Part shown: one piece after another, positions 12,310 through 23,189 of the stretch | Numbering within the stretch: position 1 is the stretch's first letter | Layout of the letters: each line of letters starts with the position of its first letter | Source of the DNA: Siphlonurus alternatus | Taxonomy: Eukaryota; Arthropoda; Insecta; Ephemeroptera; Siphlonuridae | NCBI GenBank assembly: GCA_949825025.1 | Contig: OX463786.1 | Coordinates: 19,043,911 to 19,107,910, forward strand | DNA: 64,000 bases | Direction: 5' to 3' | Translations under genes and position numbers: made by a program | Notes under the pieces: generated by a model | Told to the model about the DNA's origin: nothing | What the model saw: the letters and a program-made list of their open reading frames with translations, nothing else | The model's database searches: none

Positions 12310-13340
12310 TATAGTGAGTTGTGTTTACTTAATTTTGATGATTTTATCAGACTTATGATTGTAGTGTTATAATATCATGAATTGTTTTTATATTTTAAGA
12401 GAATAATATAAATTAAATTAAGTGCTGGATTATAACTTAAAATGACAAAAAAAAACGCATTTCTATTCTACAATAAAAATGGTTCACATTGTACTTTAAT
12501 AATATAAACAAATATAATTAAATTTAACATTAAAAAGTTTTTGATAAATTAATTTTATAACGAATGTTTATTGTTTTAGCAATTTTAATTTTCAATTTAT
12601 ATAATATAATGCATGATATATTTATTAATAAGATAATAAAATTATATTAAATACAAAATTTTGCACCTGAAAATATTGTCAATACTTGAAATAGTTCATC
12701 GGCATTTATGCTACTATAATAATTATTAATTATTGTCTTGTTTAATTGTAATGATCGAGTGTAAAATTGTATCATTAATTTTTTTTATTAGAAGCTGCAA
12801 TACTGATATTTTTAAAATAATTTCAAATAAATGTGTTAATTTTAAATAAACGTAAGTAAAATACATATAATGTTTTGTTTCTAAAAATTGCATAATATAT
12901 TTATAAAACAATTTTAATGCTAAATTACGGTTTATCTAATAATTAATTTATTATTGAAACAAAGTATTGGCATATTTGTACAGACATAAAATATAATTTA
13001 ATAAATTTTGCTACAAAACCTGGCCTTTATAGTCTTATTATTAGTTACAATGTTATCAAAATTATTAAAATTAAAAATTTGTGAAATTCCATTATTGTCA
13101 TAATAAAAGTATAAAAAGTAGATTGACATTTAAATCTTACAATTCCCTACAGTATTCTCCGTATCCAATTCAAAACTGAATTCTCCATTAAAAATTTGTG
13201 TAATTTAAATCAAAAATATCTTCGTATTTTAATACAAATAAAATACAATCTCCCGGACAAAAAAAAAAAATGTATTTGTCGGTATAATTTTCCAAAGGCA
13301 ACACCTACGATAACAACAACAAGATATTACATGTTATATT
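12310..13340. other. AT-rich intergenic stretch
   Basis: No gene or bounded element was found. Confidence 0.45.
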
Positions 13341-13351
13341 CGGCGCTTAAG

Positions 13352-13805
13352 GTATAACCTGAGAATTTGTCTGTCAAGGTCAAGAGGCGTGGCTATAGTG
13401 GCAACACTGTTTTCATTGGAACGCGAATAATTTTTTAGGAGGGGGTGGTGACATCAGTCCTTGAGAACGTTGCCACATTTCTCATCACATACAGGAAACG
13501 ATCATCGCCACGGTTCAAAATATATGAAAACAATTCAGAAAAATAGTCTAAAAAATTAGGTTTTAGTAAAAAAAAAAGTAAAAGAATCTGTTGTATAGTT
13601 TTTTTGCAATGCTAATTAACAAATTTAACATTGGAAGTATACAAAATTCTCATTTAAATAAATTAATTATAATTAAACCAACGGTTAAAAAAATCCGAAA
13701 AAATTCAGAGCTAATTTGACGATTGTTGTAAGTCCACCAAATTAATTTGAAGAAAATCTGTTGTAGCGAATTCTTCGTCCAAATTTCTCAGGTTAAGCCT
13801 TAAAT
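13352..13805. repeat. MITE with TTAAGGyaTAACCTGAG ends
   Basis: The left end TTAAGGTATAACCTGAGAAT and the right end (minus strand) TTAAGGCTTAACCTGAGAAA form near-identical terminal inverted repeats about 450 bp apart. The interior is unique-looking and non-coding. Confidence 0.55.
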
Positions 13806-14332
13806 CCTCTCAGATTGGTAGATAATTGAATGTAAAGAGTCAGAGGTCAAGAGCATCGTGTTCCATTGTTTGAACGATCTCCAAATAAACTTCGCTCATT
13901 AGGTAATTATTGATTACATGTTTGGACATGTTTTTGTTTCAAGGTTTTATATGCACGCACGTGACTCATCATGAATTAATTTAATTGTTAAAGATTCAGA
14001 CAGGCTTTTCCCTGTAGGTTTAAATGGATACTTATTTTTATTTTTTCATTATTATTAGTCTTTTATTAAACACAAAAATAATATTAGAAATATACATTAT
14101 AGAATAACACTGTAATAGAACACATAAAACACACATACAAACTATAATACATAATAGTTACAGAATAATAGAATAATAGAAAATGATAATAAAAGAATAT
14201 AAAATAAAATAACAGATGATATTAACAGCCTGTTACATCATAATATATCATATATATTATATATGCTTATATATAAAACAAAATATGACATAGAAAATAA
14301 ATAGAATGAAAAACTTATTGCTTAATTGCTAT

Positions 14333-14560
14333 TCAAAATATATAGACTATATTATATATTATTATGAAGTCTCCCTTGGCATAATCGCTGTTAGGTTTAA
14401 TTCTAGATTTACAGATATTTAAATGATATTGACTACAATGTTCATTACATAATTTACATACACAAGATTGTTCAGCTTTATGATAACCAGAGGATTTACA
14501 AATTAGATGGTGGAAGCCGTGAACATACCCTATTAGTAACTTTTGGGAGAGCATAACCAA
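14333..14560 (-). CDS. Cysteine-rich small ORF, unknown
   Basis: The frame encodes GYVHGFHHLICKSSGYHK followed by AEQSCVCKLCNEHC and one further Cys: six cysteines spaced C-x11-C-x-C-x2-C-x3-C-x7-C, then a basic stretch. The density of Cys, Lys and His is unlike random A/T-rich ORFs, and the CxxxGY...CVC look recalls cysteine-stabilised secreted peptides. It does not fit a defensin or any family I can name. Just upstream on the same strand (ATG near 14699) is a hydrophobic leader-like ORF (MIFYLFIILIIIS). A short intron of about 70 bases could connect the two, but that is speculative. It may also be chance or repeat-derived. Confidence 0.25.
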   Translation of the reverse strand: MVMLSQKLLIGYVHGFHHLICKSSGYHKAEQSCVCKLCNEHCSQYHLNICKSRIKPNSDYAKGDFIIIYNIVYIF

Positions 14561-14699
14561 TCACCGTAATACATATTAAGGTGTTATTTATATCAATACT
14601 TGACCTGGATAATATTATATAAAATTTGTAAAATGATACGACAAAACGTGCCAGTTTATATGAAATTATAATCAAAATTATAAATAAGTAAAATATCAT

Positions 14700-15527
14700 T
14701 AATTTTTATGTTTATTTATTATTGAAAGTAAATACAAAATTAATGTATTAAATTTATTATTGTTTATATAGTTAATAAAATAACAAGTTAAACATTTGAA
14801 TTTAAAAATTTGTTTTTATTCAAATGCTTAAAGAAAATTGACTGATTTATTTCTTTAAATTATAATAGGCAACAAAATATTCCAAATTATATTTAATTCG
14901 TCATGTTTGTCTCATCTATGTATACATAATTAAGAATAGTCATCGTCCGCTAATAATTAAAAATTAAATAACAATTTAAAATAAAAATACAACATGAGGC
15001 ATTAGTCGTAAGTTCAGTGAAATATGTTACATTTAAAACATAGAAGCTAAAAGTATCGGAAGGAAACCATAAATTTATAATTATACTAAATAAACAATTT
15101 TTTACAAAATTGAAGGATAAATTTACAATAAAAATAATATAATTATTTTATTAATGTTCCATCCTTTCAAGCAAGCCCACTAGTATACATGTCAGAAAAA
15201 TACGCCCCTTTTCTTAAAGACGTTGCATGCAAATTGAGCGCTCAACATTTTGACAGCGACAGTAATTATTGCATGCATTGAAGCGCTGGAAGACGGTCCA
15301 AGGTCAAATAGGAGTTTATTTTAACCGGAAGTCCAAGGTCAAATGGGAGTTTTGTTTTAACCGGAAATATGAAGGTTGCAGAATTGACATTCGCTTTGTT
15401 TCTTGATTTGATATAAGGAAATAAGCAATAATTGTTTACAAATGTTTCTTATTCAGCATTTAATTTCAATCATATGTATTAATTATTATCAAGGTTTAAT
15501 AATATTCAGTGTAGGGAGTATAATATT

Positions 15528-15530
<3 letters not shown>
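14700..15530. other. AT-rich intergenic stretch
   Basis: No gene was seen. A short direct repeat (AGTTTATTTTAACCGGAA and AGTTTTGTTTTAACCGGAA, each after CCAAGGTCAAAT-GGGAG-like sequence) lies at 15298-15366. Confidence 0.45.
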
Positions 15531-15573
<43 letters not shown>

Positions 15574-15581
15574 AGAGAAAC
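15531..15581. repeat. (AG)n microsatellite
   Basis: About 24 AG units with one interruption. Confidence 0.95.
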
Positions 15582-15711
15582 TACGACTATATATGAATTT
15601 TTTAATAAAACAATCAATAAATTAGACAAAATCATTGATGTAAGGAAGTCAGTAATAATCGTTACTTACTCAGCATTGAATTTGACTTACATATTATATT
15701 ATTTATTATTT

Positions 15712-16104
15712 TTTTTTTAATTTTTAATCAAACCCTATTGGGTACTTCTAATTACATGCTACTTTGAAACCCCGAACCTTCCGAAACCCTAACTTGAGCG
15801 TTTCGTGGGCTCTTCCGGAACGGGGGCGGCCACGGCCTTGCAATCCATCCCGACATTTGCCTGCGACTGAGGGAAACGTGGAAACCTCAGCCAGGATGGA
15901 CGCTACAGCTTTTTTCAATGAACCGGAAATACAATGGTCCAAAGCCAGGGGAACCACATAGTGGAAAAGCGTAACAATTTACCCCTGGGTGGGAAACGTG
16001 GCTTTTGTTGAAAATGGTCACCCATCCAACTACTAACCACGCTCGGCGTTGCTTGACTTCGGTGATCTGACGAGACCCGGTCAAGCGCACTGCGCCACAC
16101 ACAT
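15712..16104 (-). repeat. SINE with 5S rRNA-derived head, full length
   Basis: On the minus strand the 5' end reads GTGTGGCGCAGTGCGCTTGA. It is followed by a clear 5S rRNA-like segment: TCTCGTCAGATCACCGAAGT, CAAGCAACGCCGAGCGTGGT, TAGTAGTTGGATGGGTGACC. These match the internal pol III promoter region of 5S genes (box A, intermediate element, box C). The body carries GGCTGAGGTTTCCACG and GCGGCCGTGGCCGCCCCCG-like sequence. The tail is GTACCCAATAGGGTTTGATT plus A-rich DNA. This places it in the 5S-derived SINE class (SINE3 type). Confidence 0.88.
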
Positions 16105-16528
16105 ATTATATTATAATGTTTGTCAAAAGTTTATATTCAGTATAGGGGAAGTATTATAGTTTGAAGAATGTAGTTATTATAGCTATAATAATATTAACTA
16201 GGGCTGGGGGGCCTTTACAAAAAGGCCCCAAATCAGTGTGCAGTGATCATTTGCAATGCCAGTCTTAATTTTTCAAAAAAAGTTTCAACGGGTTCGAAGA
16301 AATTGCAGGGGTTTTAAATAGGGGGCTTGGATTTGATAATATTCATGTTGTGAAAAATATTTGCATCAAAAAATATACAGAAATAAAAAATAAATAAAAA
16401 TAGTAATAAAAAATAATAAATAAAGCGAAGATACAGCACCTCTGAGTCGAGTAGGTCCACTTTCCATTGTCACCATTTATTACAAAGTCGTCAGCAACAG
16501 CAAAGCGAATCGTAGAAGGTGGGGCTCC

Positions 16529-16592
16529 TTAATCGGATGAAACCGGGAAAGCGGAATTCGGTAGGACTTTTTAATCGGATGAAACCGGGAAA
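16529..16592. repeat. Pair of 22-bp direct repeats
   Basis: TTAATCGGATGAAACCGGGA plus two further bases occurs at 16529-16550 and again at 16571-16592, a 42-base period. Similar AAACCG/GCGGAA words continue to 16610. Confidence 0.85.
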
Positions 16593-16815
16593 CCGAAAAG
16601 CGGAAGGGGGCTTATCAGAAGGAACCTGGTAGCGGACAGAGATTTAAAATAAATTCAGTATATAACCATTCACATTTTACCTTGCAAGTCTTGGTATCTG
16701 AGTCAACCTCGCTAGTCGGCGGTCAGAGAACGAATGACTGTTGAGAACGTCAACGACATTCTCAAAAATTTTGTAATCACGTCCTCTCGCCGTTCCCAAC
16801 AATGCTTGTTTACCC

Positions 16816-16853
16816 GTTGCCATGGCAACGACGATCCACAAGCTGTGACGTCA
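16816..16853. promoter_or_regulatory. RFX X-box next to a CRE
   Basis: GTTGCCATGGCAAC at 16816-16829 is a perfectly palindromic RFX-type X-box. TGACGTCA (CRE, bound by CREB/ATF-type bZIP factors) follows at 16846-16853. GGCGGGAAAC at 16881 and TTTCCCGCC at 16997 resemble E2F sites. The cluster is CpG-rich and looks like a promoter, but no gene start could be assigned to it. Confidence 0.45.
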
Positions 16854-17223
16854 TGCACATTACGGGGCCTCTCGAATGTTGGCGGGAAACCGTTCAAACC
16901 GCGGTGCACGCGCGATATAATATGCATGAAACGTGTTTCCCACCCAATAATGATCGCCAGCAGATTTAAATATTGCCGCCCGCTTTATTTTTTTATTTTC
17001 CCGCCTTCCTCGATCATTTCCGGTTCCCGACAGTACTAAATTCGAGTTTCTGGCATAATTTTACATGATACTGGACTGTAGAGGGGAGATTGATATGGCT
17101 CGCAACGCGTAAGAATAAAAAACATGCGTTCGTCACGGGTCCGCCATTCATACGCAGCTCGGCTCCTTCGGAGACCTCACCTAACCATACAATGGAATAA
17201 GATAGTGTTGGCCTTTCGAAAAA

Positions 17224-17335
17224 CAGCTCGGCTCGTTCCTCGCCTCGCTTAAAATTCTTGGATAGATGTGTGCGGGCAATGAATACATTGCCAACTCATA
17301 CGCAGCTCGGCTCGTTCCTCGCCTCGCTTAAAATT
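17224..17335. repeat. 33-bp direct repeat pair
   Basis: The 33 bases beginning CAGCTCGGCTCGTTCCTCGC and ending GCTTAAAATT occur identically at 17224-17256 and 17303-17335, 79 bases apart. A partial third start (CGCAGCTCGGCTCCTTCGGA) is at about 17154. Confidence 0.9.
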
Positions 17336-18226
17336 GAATATCAAATAAAATATATATTGATCTGAGCGTTAAATAATGGTTATTTTCAAACTCCAGGGAT
17401 GTTTTTACGTATAGAAAGTCAATTTAATATTTTATTTACCCTTAAATAACACCTGTACATTGAAATCATGCATGAAATCCAGCATGGTGCATATACGAAA
17501 AATTGGTATTTCACCCGCCGCCATCTTGTTTTTTGAGATAGGTAAAATCCGAGGCCAGATTCGTGATCAGCGTGGTCGATATAGTCAGAAACCATCGAAA
17601 ACTCAATTTCGATTTTTCCCCCTATCTTCCCCATGTATAAGCGGTGAGAGAAGGGGTACCCCTTCTGAAATTTTTGTCAAAAACATAAAAGTCCAAAAAT
17701 CTCAAGAACTATGGGTCGCAGCTTAAATCTGAAGACTGCATCTTGTCTGGCTCAAAAAACTGGTCTAGAAAAACTGGACAAATAATTTTTCGGGACAAAC
17801 ACTTTCCCGAAATCGGGATTTTGGATATCGAAAAATTCATATCTTCGATCGGGCCGCGTGGGCCCCCTATGTGCCGGAAAATTCCCAAATTTGGTTTTTG
17901 GGCATTGTTTTGGGTCCCCTACAACCTCCCGTCGAGAGTTTGCTCGAAAAAAAATTCCTTCCCCGAGTTTGGCGCAACCCGTAAAAAATGGGTATTTTGG
18001 CTGGCAGATCCGCCCGCAATGCTAATCAAATGGTCCCATGTTATTCTTATGGGGATTTGAGACCAGGCTTTCGTTTTAAAAAAAACGCACTTTCGGTGGT
18101 CGCAGGGGGTCGAGTCAGGTATCAAATTGAAGGGCACATGGTGTAGAGTCCATAAAGTGTCAGAACAAAGTTGTGGAACGTTGCGCTCTGCCGCCATATT
18201 GGATCCAAAACGCGTACTTTGAAGGG

Positions 18227-18243
18227 GGGGCCCTGCGGGCCCC
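18227..18243. other. GC hairpin
   Basis: GGGGCCC, loop TGC, GGGCCCC: a perfect 7-bp stem. The same design recurs at 18842-18862 (CCCC TTC GGGG), 17163-17173 (CTCC TTC GGAG) and in the terminal cluster. A further perfect palindrome GGGCCCCAGGGGCCC lies near 18764. Confidence 0.85.
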
Positions 18244-19595
18244 GTAAGACCCACATTCTTGAAACGCATATTTTTAGGCGTGAGAAGCTTAGTTTTAACA
18301 GGGTTCGATGAAAAAACACCATGTCAATAACGTAAAAAAAAAGTTATTCGGGAAAAGGATGCGTTTCCTATGTTATCCTTATGGGAGGAGGTTGTTTTGC
18401 ATTTCCCGCTTGCCTGGGCTAATTCTCATAGTTGGCATCGATTTGAAAAAAGTTTCTGAAAGAAAAAGAGTGTGGGCAACTTTCATACTGCGCGGAATTT
18501 TCGATTTCAGGTGTGCTCAAAAGTTATTCGAGGGGGAAAGTGGTCGATTTTTAGCATGCGTAAACCCTATGTTCCCATGCGATTTTTTGACTTTTTTGAA
18601 AATTGAAAAATCGAGCCGAAGAAAAGTTAGGACTTGCCAAAAGCTTTCAGAAAAAACCTTAAACTTGTTCCTAGCCAAAAAATTGCCGAAACTGTTGGGG
18701 GGGTTCACCAGATTGAAGCTTGCAAAAAAGCTTTTGAAAACTACCCCTCTGGAGGGAGCACAAAGGGCCCCAGGGGCCCAAATTGATATTGGTCAGATAG
18801 CCCGTTAAATTTGAATCCTGATGGGTCCCAATACAAAAACCGGGGGCCCCTTCGGGGCACCTTTTATGGGGTCCAAAAATAAAAGTTGCACCCCTAGGGG
18901 TTTCGGGTGCCATACTGTACGGATCCGGCCATAGCACGGTAAGTATGCTATGGAGGTGCCATGTTTGTATTTGGCGAAGCTGCGTCGTCTGTCGGGACAC
19001 ACTTTTGCTGTAGGAACCTTCACCGTAGCTCTTTAATCTAATGATTTAAGGCAAAGGCCGTAAAACACCTTTTTTTCGAGGTCCCAAACTTCCGGGGCCC
19101 GCAGCCGCGGAACCAAAACAGATAGGAGGGAGCTCACATGAAGCTTAAAGATGCCCGACACAGTCTTCTAACCGATTCGACCAAAAAAAGTTTCAGTTTC
19201 CAACTTTAAAAGACTTTTTTGGCAAAAACCGCAAAAACGGCGATTTTTTTTGAAAAAAACACTAAAACGAAGATAAAAAATTTTTGGAGCAAAAATTCAA
19301 AAATAACACCTCCCATATAAAAGTTTACGTCCCGGGCTACATTTCGCCCATTGGGACCTAAGCTCTAACTCTCAAAACCGCTTACCGGTGGTTTTTTAAA
19401 AAAATTAACATTATCGCTTATGGCGGGCGAACGGTGCACCGGACGCCATCTTTGAAGGCAAAAAGTAGGGGTAGCGCATGTTACCTAAAGCCGTTTTTGG
19501 GGTCAAAACGTCATTTTTCGGAAATTTTTGAAATTTCGGGAATTTTGAAAATCCCCTCCGGGAATTTTTGGGAATTTTTGGATTTTGAAAATGAC

Positions 19596-19684
19596 GGGTG
19601 GGGCCCTTCGGGTCCCACCCGGGACGCGCCCTGCGGGCGCGGCGGGGCCCTGCGGGCCCCGCGGAGGGCCCTCCGGGCCCCTCA
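19596..19684. other. Four tandem GC-rich hairpins at the block's right edge
   Basis: Consecutive stem-loops: 19596-19620 (11-bp stem with one G-T pair, loop TTC), 19625-19641 (CGCGCCC, loop TGC, 7 bp), 19642-19662 (GCGGGGCCC, loop TGC, 9 bp) and 19664-19684 (GGGCCC, loop TCC, 6 bp plus a bulge). The loops are always flanked CCC/GGG. The rest of the window has nothing like it. Confidence 0.85.
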
Positions 19685-19816
19685 AAGATTCTTGACCATG
19701 CATTTCAAATCAGAGATTTAGTGCTTTTAATATAATATAATAAAAAATTGATAAAAACATTGTTTTATAATACATATAGGAACTGATTTTCAAGTATATA
19801 TTTAAAACTTCCATTA

Positions 19817-20660
<844 letters not shown>

Positions 20661-20665
20661 TACTT

Positions 20666-20800
20666 ATATTAGGTCTGTTCGTAAATACACAATCAGAAAG
20701 AATCGATTATTTGTGATGAACCTTATGTTCCATGTACAGAAGGTACATCACATATATAATCGATTTTTTCTGATTGTGTATTTACGAACATACCTAATAT
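20666..20800. repeat. Hairpin MITE with AGGTCTGTTCGTAAATACAC arms
   Basis: The left arm (from ATTAGGTCTGTTCGTAAA) and the right arm (TTTACGAACATACCTAAT) pair over about 45 bases, including CAATCAGAAA/TTTCTGATTG and ATCGATTAT. The spacer is short and non-coding. Confidence 0.8.
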
Positions 20801-21482
20801 ATATATGGTAGGAATAAACTTTTAAATTTGAAGAACAGATTTATTGCATAATTTTAATTAATTGTCCTATAAATAATTTTGATAGTACCTTTAATTGTGC
20901 CAAAGTATATATATCAAATTCAAATCAATTTTTCGTTAATTTTCAATTAAATTGATTTCTTTTTTTTTTTTTTTTTTTCATTTTATTTTTTCTTGTTTCT
21001 AAAATCACCAAGATTTTAATTTTTTTAAAATTTAATAAAAGCAATGTATAATTCATTTTTACCATCATATCTTCCATTACCTACATGTTAAAATTCTCCA
21101 AAAGAATAACGTATACTTTCTGCGCCGAGATGTCCATAAATTCTTTCTAATTTGTTTCAGATTGACACCACAAATGTGATGTAACAATGATCCTCAACAA
21201 TACAAATCGTAACAATGAGGTTGTGACGTCATCATGACCCTGCCACGCCCCCCTCTAACTTTCTCTTCAAGACGGAATGTTTCTGGTAAGGCACCCGCCT
21301 TTAACATGTGACTTCTTTGACCGCGTGTGAAAGTGTTTACATCTTGTTATGTATGACGTTTTACTAACCGAACGTAAATAAGATGGTGAGATCATCGTGT
21401 GCAAAACATCAAACTGACATAACTCAGTACACATAGAGATTGTATCAGAAAGTACACTTAGTTTACTTGAATTTTTATTATT

Positions 21483-21616
21483 TAATGTATTATTTATTTA
21501 AATTTTCGGATTTTTACCTTTGCCGGTGTTGCGATAGTCACCATACTACATACAGAAGGATTACATCGAACACCGGCAAAGGTAAAAGTCTGAAAAGTTA
21601 AATAAATAATACATTC
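21483..21616. repeat. Hairpin MITE with CACCGGCAAAGGTAAAA arms
   Basis: The left arm ends TTTTTACCTTTGCCGGTGT and the right arm starts ACACCGGCAAAGGTAAAA. The outer parts ATGTATTATTTATTTAA / TTAAATAAATAATACAT also pair. Confidence 0.8.
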
Positions 21617-21698
21617 AATATGAATACCTTTTGCACAAAAAAATATATTTACTAATATTGAATTTTTCTATTAGAGAGAGAAAGAAAGAGTATAATAG

Positions 21699-22015
21699 AA
21701 TGAGATATTAGGATGCTAAAATTTTAGTGGCTTAATCGAAAGAAGGGGTAAAAATATGGTACTGTGAATTTTTTCAGATTTTTCTGAGACCGGGAACTAT
21801 TTTTAAAAAATTATTGAAAGTCTATTTTATGACGTCACGGACGGCACTACCCTATCTTTTTTCTTAAGGAGTGCCGCCCGGGACGTCATCAAAATAGACT
21901 TTCAATAATTTTTTAAAAATAGTTCCTGGTCTCAGAAAAATCGGAAAAAAATCACAGTACTATATTTACTCCTTTCGATTAAGCCACTAAAATTTTCACA
22001 TTCCAATATCTCATT
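21699..22015. repeat. CRE-bearing hairpin MITE (type A), copy 1
   Basis: The ends AATGAGATATTAG / AATATCTCATT and long internal arms (TTTTAGTGGCTTAATCG; TTTTTAAAAAATTATTGAAA) fold into a near-complete hairpin of about 317 bases. The loop side carries TGACGTCA at 21830 and the mutated mate GGACGTCA near 21890. A second copy is at 38189-38510. Confidence 0.85.
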
Positions 22016-22029
22016 AATTAAGTAGCTGC

Positions 22030-22680
22030 AATGTTTAATAAGTCGAATCAAACTAATTGACAATGGTTCCATGCACAAGTTTAGTGTCTCCAGCTGTATT
22101 ATGAATTATACTAATTAATATCTTTAAAATTAAAATGTACTAATTGTTCTATAATATAACTGTAAAGTATAATTCGTGTTTCATTTTTGTATCTGTATAT
22201 TGACTATATAATATTCTTCTTGTTGGTAGATTTATTGAAATTTTAAGTTATCAAGATTTTCACTTATAACCGTGGTTTAGAGTGCCAGATTTAAAAATTT
22301 TAAAGTCTGTCACTAAAAATAGTTAATAAAAATAATAATAAAAAAAAAAACATTCTTTTGTCTTGAATCGCAGCCTCAGTATTTAATAATTACAGCATTA
22401 AAAGAGAAAACATGTATTGTAAAACAGTCATAATTTTCAATTAAAATAAATTAACAACAAAACTGACATTTATTTTCAATGTTAATCACGTATTTAAAGA
22501 GAGTGTTACAATTTTTACGAGCACATTAAATAACGTAACAAAGCTCGTAAAATTACATCGTGATGTAACACCTGACTTGGTGGAGGTATTATTATGACCC
22601 TTCCTTGACTTGACGTGACTTGGGGAACGCGGAAACGTCTCAGGGTAAATTGTTAACTCAGGGTTGTCTGCATGACTTCT
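22030..22680. other. AT-rich intergenic stretch
   Basis: No gene was recognised; the ORF at 22486-22833 (minus) runs into the adjacent MITE and is not supported as coding. Confidence 0.4.
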
Positions 22681-22686
22681 TAGTTT

Positions 22687-22965
22687 TGAAAGGTTATCCC
22701 GAGATGAAATAAATTTAATCTTTTCTTCTATATTAAGCTCTTCTCTCGTCTTTTCTCCTCTTATTTTGCACCATTTTAGAGGTAAAAAGAGGGGGAAATA
22801 CGAGATTACGTATTTTTTCCTCTTCTTGAGCATAAAATGTTAGAAATATTGTTTTCATTTCATCCTCACTTTGAGCAAAGAGAAGACGTGATTTAGAAGA
22901 AAAAAGATTAGGTTTAGATGTGTAAAGGATGAGTTGAAGACGTAATTTTTCAATTAGGGTATTCT
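22687..22965. repeat. MITE with CCCGAGtTnAAATAAATTT ends, copy 1
   Basis: The left end is CCCGAGATGAAATAAATTT; the other end is GATGAGTTGAAGACGTAATTT followed by TTCAATTAGGG. Internal words ACGAGATTACGT, GAGCATAAAATGTTAGAAAT and TTTTGCACCATTTTAGAGG recur in copies at 36733-36960, 40742-40862, 44075-44297 and 52888-53155. A fragment lies at 23080-23180. Confidence 0.7.
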
Positions 22966-23189
22966 ATCAGAACCAAATAGGTGTACCCCCTGAATACAAT
23001 ACATTTTCCATGAGAGTACATATTTTTGGTTCTGATATAGTAGTCTCTGCAGTCATATATGTTGAGGACAAAAATTATAGCATCACAAGGTGAAATTAAT
23101 AACGTTTATCTTTCATTCATTTTTAACGTTCTTCACTAGTATTTTTTCCTCTTATTTTGTACTATTTCTGAGGGAAAAAAGCTTGAAAA

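Larger units (their letters stand above)
16201..19700. other. Anomalous GC-rich block of unknown origin
   Basis: About 3.5 kb with far higher G+C and CpG than its surroundings and sharp edges on both sides. The left edge begins with a perfect 9-bp hairpin (GGGGCCTTT, loop ACAA, AAAGGCCCC; 16208-16229). The right edge ends with four tandem GC hairpins (19596-19684). Within it lie a promoter-like motif cluster, direct repeats, GCCGCCAT-type motifs (17517, 18190; GACGCCATC at 19442) and several more CCC-NNC-GGG hairpins. ORFs are open on both strands (longest about 166 codons at 18308-18808, plus), but none resembles a known protein, and overlapping open frames on both strands argue against coding. 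It could be an inserted foreign element, a long non-coding RNA gene or a degenerate mobile element. Confidence 0.6.

Noticed and set aside
16052..16098. A 5S rRNA gene (also near 24130 and 48300)
   Set aside because: Only the internal 5S segment is present and it is joined to a SINE body and tail; the 5' and 3' thirds of 5S rRNA are missing.
15748..16102. Several overlapping ORFs with GC-rich codons (also 24110-24439, 48265-48623)
   Set aside because: They are SINE sequence read as protein; the same peptides recur at every SINE copy.
18308..18808. A 166-codon plus-strand ORF in the GC-rich block
   Set aside because: Overlapping minus-strand frames are also open, the composition is Lys/Leu-rich without recognisable domains, and there is no promoter, splice or polyadenylation support. 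GC-rich DNA has few stop codons by chance.
22486..22833. A 115-codon minus-strand ORF
   Set aside because: Half of it lies in a MITE with several non-coding copies elsewhere, and no splice or family evidence exists.
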